Origin: CAYLJJ01 sp964384025
Lineage (GTDB): Bacteria; Myxococcota_A; Bradymonadia; UBA7976; UBA1532
Assembly (NCBI GenBank): GCA_964384025.1
Contig: CAYLJJ010000023.1
Span: 1 to 64,000, forward strand
Direction: 5' to 3'
DNA length: 64,000 nt
Part shown: in pieces, positions 59,201-64,000 of the stretch
How positions within the stretch are numbered: position 1 is the stretch's first letter
Layout: the number at the start of each line of letters is the position of its first letter
Position numbers and translations under genes: made by a program
The notes under the pieces: generated by a model
Told to the model about the DNA's origin: nothing
Databases searched by the model: none
Seen by the model: the letters and a program-made list of their open reading frames with translations, nothing else

Positions 59201-60218
59201 CCTCCGGATCTGCCAGAGCGAGGAGGTGATAGAGGCCGGGGCTCAGCTCTGGGCTTAAGTCGAGGAGGGTGGGGATCTCTCGACGCTCCCCAGCTCCCAG
59301 CGCCAGCTCTCCCAGAAAGCTCAACTGCTGATCTTCAGGGTCTGGCTGTTCATCTGAGCTGAGGAGGAGGGAGAAGGCGGCCCCTATCGTGGGGCGATTG
59401 CCTGTATTCCCCAGGCAGACCTCTGCTTCCAGCTGCTCTCCTCGCTCTATGCTGGGGGTCTGCTCCAATGGGATCGCTTCAAAACTGGAGATACGGAGCC
59501 CACAGATCACGAGGTTGGGGCCATCATCACGAGGGTTGTTTAGCCTCAGGGGCAGCGGCGCTAGGCCCAGATTGTTCTCTCGCTCTCGTTCCCCGATGTT
59601 CTCCTCTGGATCGGCGAGGACTCCCAGCCAATATTCTCCAGAGGGAAGCTCTTCTGGCACCTGAAGGCTCAGCTCCAGCAGCTCAGCAGCTCCAGGCTCT
59701 TGATCAACTCGGTGCAGGCGTCTCCAGACAGGTGCATCCAGGGGGCGCTGTGGATTCTTGGAGAGGAAGATCAACAGGTCAAAGCCTCCAAAAGCCTGAG
59801 CACCTCGGTTCTGAAAGCTCCAGTTCAACTGGACCTCTCCTCCCGAGCTGAGCTGAAGAGGGGCAAAGCTTAACTCAGAGATCTGAAGATCGGCGGGAGG
59901 GTGTACCTGAATCTTCAGTTCAGCCTGAGCGCTCAACCCATCATCAAGATCTCGCACCAACAGCTGCACCAAGTAATCGCCGGGCTCCTCAAAAGTGTGC
60001 TCTGGGTTGACTCCCTCGGCGATCTCTCCATCTCCAAAGGACCAGTTCCAACTGTATTGATGCTCCAAGGGGCCGTTGTTGCGACCCTGAAAGTTCAACT
60101 TAAAAGGGGCGTTGCCCTGTATTCGCTCGGCGACGGCAGCTGCATCAAAGCCGCTCTTCTCTTGATCCTCACAAGCGGAGGCTGTGAGGAGGAGGAGAAC
60201 CCAGGAGAGCTTGCTCAT
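56232..60218 (-). CDS. Large lipoprotein with PKD, CARDB and pre-peptidase C-terminal domains
   Basis: 1,328 residues. Lipobox LLTASAC gives Cys16. A PKD domain (about 30-110; WSFGDGEIAEG and HTFEEPGDYLVQLLVRD) is followed by at least six CARDB repeats (about 111-615, 745-865, 1110-1225), each with an ENRG/NLG-type core and GN/ENN motifs. Four PPC-like domains carry the DDWYRL/EDWFRF/EDWYLL motif (about 620-740, 870-990, 995-1105, 1230-1328). No catalytic domain is present, so it is probably an adhesive or scaffold surface protein. It heads a coupled operon with the phosphoesterase and the small anchored protein. Confidence 0.88.
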   Translation of the reverse strand: MSKLSWVLLLLTASACEDQEKSGFDAAAVAERIQGNAPFKLNFQGRNNGPLEHQYSWNWSFGDGEIAEGVNPEHTFEEPGDYLVQLLVRDLDDGLSAQAELKIQVHPPADLQISELSFAPLQLSSGGEVQLNWSFQNRGAQAFGGFDLLIFLSKNPQRPLDAPVWRRLHRVDQEPGAAELLELSLQVPEELPSGEYWLGVLADPEENIGERERENNLGLAPLPLRLNNPRDDGPNLVICGLRISSFEAIPLEQTPSIERGEQLEAEVCLGNTGNRPTIGAAFSLLLSSDEQPDPEDQQLSFLGELALGAGERREIPTLLDLSPELSPGLYHLLALADPEERIEEQQEDDNLRVWSDPFLLAEEGAVEGVDLIIRSLSLGPEIAYWGQNLSGSLQLENRGTLSVERFFVLRLLAEPVGGGEAIQLRSENLSGLPAGELLELALSLPITRRLPAGEYRISAVADPSNSSHDVNPGNNRRSQQAILSLGGEPDLDPFIQGLSFEPSRVEVGQHLNLSAEIGNLGRDTTGDLEAIFILSADERFDSGADQILERFEVDPIPGGESVQIQRALIIPEELDQQVLLWRVGLVVDPDDRLQGERDEENNFRFAQESLEVEGATGGCREDLREGDDEFERARLLEPGSYPELGACDEADWQLLEIPPGQISEWRLSWDPEEGELEMRMFDEEGEPLHRAGGASGSLSLVLESSEEPRSPRLQIRPLQGHFSYALEYSQGSPPEAPDLRLRDARAIPALIQAGAQVELSVELLNLGGEPALDSLLKLSLSADTLGEEALPLSELRAPALLANEAQALNLRLEMPEELEDQIWFLILEADADDEVEESDEENRLLLRLLADAEQACQADPLEPNGSPFEEGGAPPLAAPLQPGVQEELRSCRGDDDWYRLEGEAGDQLEVRLDFEHEAGDLELALYAADMSSLLAESRSLQNREMVRLLRVQESGPLFLRVYLAPGDELHVANSYRLELIQRAAEECSDDGFEPNGSEELATLLADGRHQLSLCPGDEDWFRFPIPAGNSISLQVASGAHPVQLSLFAPQGELLGESERRISYEAQLNGEYRVRARSEAPEVIIYELTLAGVSGVDLAVSALRLSGHQLSPGGDLRVEGQLQNLRGDGVEQALLRFLFSIDELPSPDDWLLAERRLDLPGAAQLPFQQRLTLPANLPAGEGYLLASLDPEREHPDIRPGNNSAAAPLEVEARCEDDDLRENEGPSTATPLEGSEGLLKDRVICPFTEDWYLLPLPLPADLVLRLEFEQDLGDLDLQVWDLEEQLLGESRGEEDGELVELEGLSPGSLLIRVDGFFDAHNEYSLVWELR

Positions 60219-60431
60219 AAAATCATCATTCCTTGTTCATTGAGCCCCAGCGACTCTGGCTTCAAAAAGACTTACATGCAGGAGAGGCGCAACTCTGGAC
60301 GATAATCAGGAGAGAGAGGCTGAAGCAATAGCCTGACGCAAGGAAGTGTGTCCGAAATTTGAGACGGAGAGCCCGGAGCAGCACAGCTCACTTGACCATC
60401 ACTCAACGCAAAGATACGGTCGCCTTCGGCG

Positions 60432-61808
60432 ATGGAACGGTGGAGGCATCCTTTGAGCGGTGAAAAGAAGCCGGGGCTGAGGGATATCAGCAATTTAAAA
60501 GCGCGCCTGAGCATGCTCAACACAGGCAAGGGACCTGCTACAGCCCCAAGACCTGCGGCGCCAGCCGTGAGCAACCCAGCGCGATCCGCGTTCAGCCCTT
60601 GTCCAGAGGAGGAGGATTTCGCCACAGATCCAGAACTCTCCTTGGGGGCAGACACCGCCGTTGTTCGCCTCGATGGTCCTACAGGCAAGCCAGAGCCCTA
60701 TCGTCCAGCCCCTCGCTCTAGGCCCCCTCTTGCTCACCCCATCCCAGCAGCCAAGCCACCTCAGGGGGGCGGCTTCTCTCTGGGCGCAGCAGAAGAGCTC
60801 TTCGCTCGTCCCGAGCCAACTCCACAAGCTGCACCTGTCTCGGTTCAAGCTCAAGCAGGAGGCTTTCAGGAGCCTCAGCCAAACGATCAATTCGCCAGTC
60901 CTTTCCAGGTTGGAGAATATACTCAGGCAGCGGAGCCCGTTGATCTCAACGCTGATGAGCAAGCTGCTCTGGACCGCTTTGAGCGTAAGCAGGTGGGTAT
61001 CCGTCCCTTCCTCGCTATCTCCATGACTGGCGCAGTTGCTGCGCTCACCTTGGTGGTGGGCTTCGCCATCGGCAATGTGCGCGAGACGCGCCGTATGGTG
61101 AACTTTCAGATCGAAGACTCTGAGCTGGTGCGTGACCGGATGAAGCCTCTCCTCAACAAGATGAGGGAGGTGGCGCCTGTCATCCAAAGCTTGATGATCA
61201 GCCCAGAGGCTGGGGTTGACTGGAAGAAGATGAACTATCTGCCGGAGATGCCGGAGGTGGATGCCTCTGTGCTCCTCTCCACCCGTGTCCCTCTAGCCCC
61301 CGATCTCGCGCGGATGCTCAATAACTCGGTGGTGGAGATCAACCAACTCTTTGTGATGATCAATCAGCACCGACGCTTGACCCTCAAGATCGATAAAGTG
61401 GAACTAGAAGCTCTAGAAAAGGGCAATGTTTGGTTTGATCGAGATAACTTCGCTGTTGAATTCACTCCTGTAGTCCTTAAACCCAAGGAGTCTCTCCTAA
61501 AATATGTGCCCCCCAAAGGTAATATTGTCGCCATCATCGCAAAATGGCGTCTGAACGCTGACGGAACTCAGAATGAGATTCCGGTCATTCGACGAGGAGA
61601 GCAGAATGCCAGATATATACCCCTGCGCCACTTGGTCCCCATCCCCAAGTCAGATCTAGTGACTGCAGGCAAAGGCAATGTTCAAACTCTCTATCGGCGC
61701 CGCATTAAAGAGATGAACATTATCCTCAAGAAGATCATGGGTTACACCCCCTCTCTCCAAGATGCCCTAGATAGAGAAGCTGCGCGTTCAAGAGTCTTCT
61801 CCTTCTGA
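60432..61808 (+). CDS. Single-pass membrane protein of unknown function
   Basis: 458 residues. The cytoplasmic N-terminus (about 1-190) is Pro/Ala-rich and disordered, apart from a short helix GLRDISNLKARLSML near the start. One transmembrane helix at about 192-214 (PFLAISMTGAVAALTLVVGF) leads to a ~240-residue extracytoplasmic helical/beta domain. The DISxLKARL helix also occurs near the N-terminus of other deltaproteobacterial proteins, as far as I recall. No Shine-Dalgarno precedes the ATG at 60432, so the start is uncertain. It is divergent from the CARDB lipoprotein over 213 nt and overlaps the next, opposite gene by 21 nt. Confidence 0.78.
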   Translation: MERWRHPLSGEKKPGLRDISNLKARLSMLNTGKGPATAPRPAAPAVSNPARSAFSPCPEEEDFATDPELSLGADTAVVRLDGPTGKPEPYRPAPRSRPPLAHPIPAAKPPQGGGFSLGAAEELFARPEPTPQAAPVSVQAQAGGFQEPQPNDQFASPFQVGEYTQAAEPVDLNADEQAALDRFERKQVGIRPFLAISMTGAVAALTLVVGFAIGNVRETRRMVNFQIEDSELVRDRMKPLLNKMREVAPVIQSLMISPEAGVDWKKMNYLPEMPEVDASVLLSTRVPLAPDLARMLNNSVVEINQLFVMINQHRRLTLKIDKVELEALEKGNVWFDRDNFAVEFTPVVLKPKESLLKYVPPKGNIVAIIAKWRLNADGTQNEIPVIRRGEQNARYIPLRHLVPIPKSDLVTAGKGNVQTLYRRRIKEMNIILKKIMGYTPSLQDALDREAARSRVFSF

Positions 61809-64000
61809 GAGTGGAGAGAGTGCCTCCCACTCTTGATCGACCTCCACCCAGCCCGCTCGCTGCTCTAGCTCCTTTCGCTCCACTTCATGAGTCATCAAAA
61901 GATCCAAGATCTCAGCACCTTCTAGGCGATCCAGAGCGAGGGAGAGCTGTTCTCCCCCTTCGAAGCGAAGATCGACGAAGACAAAGCTCTGGTTTCGGCG
62001 GCTCATCCATTGTGAGACGAGATCAAGGCAGATTCCCAGGAGTAAGATCCCCAAACCATAGCCGCTCCAGAGACTGCTGCGCCCCCTCAAGCCTGAGAAG
62101 AGGAGATAGCCTCCCATGAGCCCTGAGAGGCTAAGAGCAGTAGCACCGAGGAGGCGGTAGAAGTGGCGTAGACCTTGATATATGCGCAAACTCTTCAGAT
62201 CGATGAGGAGTTGGCTGTATTCTCTATGCTCTAGCGTTTCTCCCCTGAGCTGAAGCTCCTCTCGAAAGAGAAACTCATGATCGGTAAAGATGAGCTGTCC
62301 ACGCCTTTTCTGACCCAGGAAAATTTTTAGACGCTCAAAAAACAGGGAGAAGAGCCCCTGCATGGGTAGAGGGGTGGAGCGGAGGAGCCGAGCTTCAGAA
62401 GAGAGGGGATGATCCCTTGAGGGTCGCCTACGTAAAAAGAGCCCAGGGCTCTCCAGTTGAAGAGGTCCCAGGGTCTCAGGGCGCAGTTGATCTTGGGCCT
62501 GTTCCTCCTCTGCCAGCAGCTCAGCGGCCATATCAATTCGCTCCTCACGCAGCTCCTTGAGCAGATCGGGAAAAAGGGCTGGGAGCATCTGCTCTAGGGA
62601 TCCAGCCCAACCAGCGGTGTCAGCTACAGAGCTGTGTTGAGCGAAGAGTCGCACCATCAGGCGGTAGAGCCATAGACCTGCCTCTCTGCTCTCCAATTGG
62701 GCATAGAGTCGCCGCGCAGCCTGCAGAATGATGTAGGAGAACTGCCCTAAGAGACGGCCAAAGAGTCGTCGTCGTCGCCCCTCTCCCTCTTCAACCCAGC
62801 GATATACGAGGCTCTCCATCGCCCCCGCAAAGCTTTCCAGTTGGGAGAACAGTTCCCCTTGTGGTCTAACGGCGAGATATTGAAGAGCGTGCAGAACCGC
62901 CTCATGAAACTTGGAATCATTGAGGATATGATCGATGCCTTTGGGGGTGAAAGACTGAAAGAATGTGGCGATCACCCGCTCTTGTAGTGGATGAAGCAGG
63001 CTGGGCTCTAGGGGATCATCCTCGATGGGTAGATCTGCCAAAAGGAGCACTTGACGCATAGCGCGCACATCATGGCTCACAGCCCGCAGTAAGCTCTCTA
63101 AGCTGGCCCCTTGACGTGCTTGATCTCTGATGAGGCTCAAGAGACCTTCAGAGAGCTGAGAGAGGCTCAATAGGGGGTGTTCAGGGAGGAAACACTGCGC
63201 GTAGAGATCAACCAAGCGCTCTCCAACCTCTGGAAGGGAACGGGCGCTGAGGTTGCTGAGAACCTCATCGATCAAGCCCTCAGGGGCGCCTTGAATCTGA
63301 ATGATAAAGAGACCACAGGAGATCAGCTTGGAGTCGCCTCGGGTCAGAAGCACAGAGAGTAACATCCTGTTTCGAGCGGCAGCTGAGATACAGAGATAGT
63401 GCAGCATTCGAGGATCGTGGCAGCTCTCCATGAGCGAGCGTAAGAAACGCCAGCGGTGCCATCGGCTCCTTAATATGCGGTTGACGTGCTGTTTGAGGGT
63501 AAACCAAACTCCACCTCGTCCGGGAGATGGGCCCTGTTCATGAAAGCGCAAGAGCCGCGCGAAGATCCAAGAATCGGTACTGCCTGCTTCGGAGATCTGT
63601 CGACTGCGACGGCTGATCTCTAAGGAAACACGATCAACATAGATTTGCCAAAAACGGAGGGCATCTTCCTTATCACAAACCAGATCGACATAATCTGAAA
63701 AAACAAAAGGGCCCAAGCGCTCTACACCAGGGAGAAGAGACACCAACTTGAGGCTAAACTCTCGGCGCTCTACTGGACCCATCTCCTGAAGCAAGCTCCA
63801 ATAACCTTGGACAAAGAGCAGAGTGATTAACTGTGGATCTTCATCTACGTTGAGGAGCAGTTCGGAGAGAGAAAAGATACTTCCACGAAGAGGAAGGGTC
63901 AGCTGTTCAGCAATCCTTAAAGCCTGAGCATGAGTAGAGATGATCGCTTCGCTCAGCCGTGCGTCGGGCTCAGAGGCTAGATCCAAGAGAAGATTAAATA
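61788..64000 (-). CDS. Large helical protein with C-terminal membrane hairpin (N-terminus beyond the window)
   Basis: At least 737 residues. The frame stays open to the right edge, so the real start is probably outside; a TTG at 63986 is the only candidate inside. The first ~450 residues are Leu-rich helices resembling HEAT-like repeats. An Arg-rich stretch (RRRRLFGRLLG) and more helices follow. Two transmembrane helices lie at about 612-632 and 640-660 (SGLMGGYLLFSG; GLGILLLGICLDLV). A beta-rich tail carries RNQSFVFVDLRFEGGEQLSL. No family is recognised. It could be a membrane-bound scaffold. Confidence 0.75.
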   Translation of the reverse strand, partial: FNLLLDLASEPDARLSEAIISTHAQALRIAEQLTLPLRGSIFSLSELLLNVDEDPQLITLLFVQGYWSLLQEMGPVERREFSLKLVSLLPGVERLGPFVFSDYVDLVCDKEDALRFWQIYVDRVSLEISRRSRQISEAGSTDSWIFARLLRFHEQGPSPGRGGVWFTLKQHVNRILRSRWHRWRFLRSLMESCHDPRMLHYLCISAAARNRMLLSVLLTRGDSKLISCGLFIIQIQGAPEGLIDEVLSNLSARSLPEVGERLVDLYAQCFLPEHPLLSLSQLSEGLLSLIRDQARQGASLESLLRAVSHDVRAMRQVLLLADLPIEDDPLEPSLLHPLQERVIATFFQSFTPKGIDHILNDSKFHEAVLHALQYLAVRPQGELFSQLESFAGAMESLVYRWVEEGEGRRRRLFGRLLGQFSYIILQAARRLYAQLESREAGLWLYRLMVRLFAQHSSVADTAGWAGSLEQMLPALFPDLLKELREERIDMAAELLAEEEQAQDQLRPETLGPLQLESPGLFLRRRPSRDHPLSSEARLLRSTPLPMQGLFSLFFERLKIFLGQKRRGQLIFTDHEFLFREELQLRGETLEHREYSQLLIDLKSLRIYQGLRHFYRLLGATALSLSGLMGGYLLFSGLRGRSSLWSGYGLGILLLGICLDLVSQWMSRRNQSFVFVDLRFEGGEQLSLALDRLEGAEILDLLMTHEVERKELEQRAGWVEVDQEWEALSPLSEGEDS

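Overview
The window looks like chromosome from a diderm, probably flagellated bacterium, most likely in or near Myxococcota/Bradymonadota (the former Deltaproteobacteria). That placement is inference. It rests on many lipobox lipoproteins, ASH/choice-of-anchor D, CARDB, PKD and pre-peptidase domains, a 2,586-residue thrombospondin type 3/fibrinogen-like exoprotein, an EtfD-type Fe-S membrane reductase, RNase G, and a tRNA block ahead of tig-clpP-clpX-lon. Genes are packed tightly, with many ATGA/TGATG couplings and overlapping convergent 3' ends.

Left end (1-5062, minus strand). A five-gene chain encodes an FHA/coiled-coil protein, a Ycf46-like AAA ATPase, a Ycf35-like (DUF1257) protein, a small DUF2997 protein and an acidic repeat protein cut by the window edge. 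The middle three families are best known from cyanobacteria and plastids, so this is a strong candidate for an uncharacterised system. Next come truD, an ETF:menaquinone-type Fe-S oxidoreductase, a small lipoprotein and rng (5294-10462). Then follow a Gfo/Idh/MocA oxidoreductase, a multi-pass membrane protein, a CDP-alcohol phosphatidyltransferase, mdh, a LOG-family protein, an orphan DNA methyltransferase, a DHH-like protein, a periplasmic coiled-coil protein and a lone flagellin with a good sigma-28 promoter (to 20270).

Core block (20354-26758). A promoter with a GC-rich discriminator precedes six tRNAs (Pro, Arg, His, Arg, Lys, Leu), then tig, clpP, clpX and lon. tRNA-Val, an endonuclease/exonuclease/phosphatase-family protein, a tiny lipoprotein-like ORF and tRNA-Asp follow, closed by a strong terminator.

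AT-richer segment (about 28215-31930). Beside tRNA-Asp lies a segment with visibly lower GC: an 833-residue beta-CASP nuclease, a ribbon-helix-helix-like protein and a basic 147-residue protein, with a promoter ahead of the last. It looks like acquired DNA.

Surface-protein half (31934-64000). This holds a cupin; an operon of two paralogous ASH-domain lipoproteins and a CsgG/TolB-like lipoprotein; a metallophosphoesterase; the giant exoprotein; an orphan efflux-adaptor lipoprotein; a cysteine-rich lipoprotein; an FmdB-like zinc ribbon; an exported lysine/alanine-rich polycation; two overlapping sulfatase-fold membrane proteins, the first with a broken active site; a non-coding AT-rich stretch; an operon of a CARDB/PPC lipoprotein, a metallophosphoesterase and a small anchored protein; and two uncharacterised membrane proteins, the last cut by the right edge.
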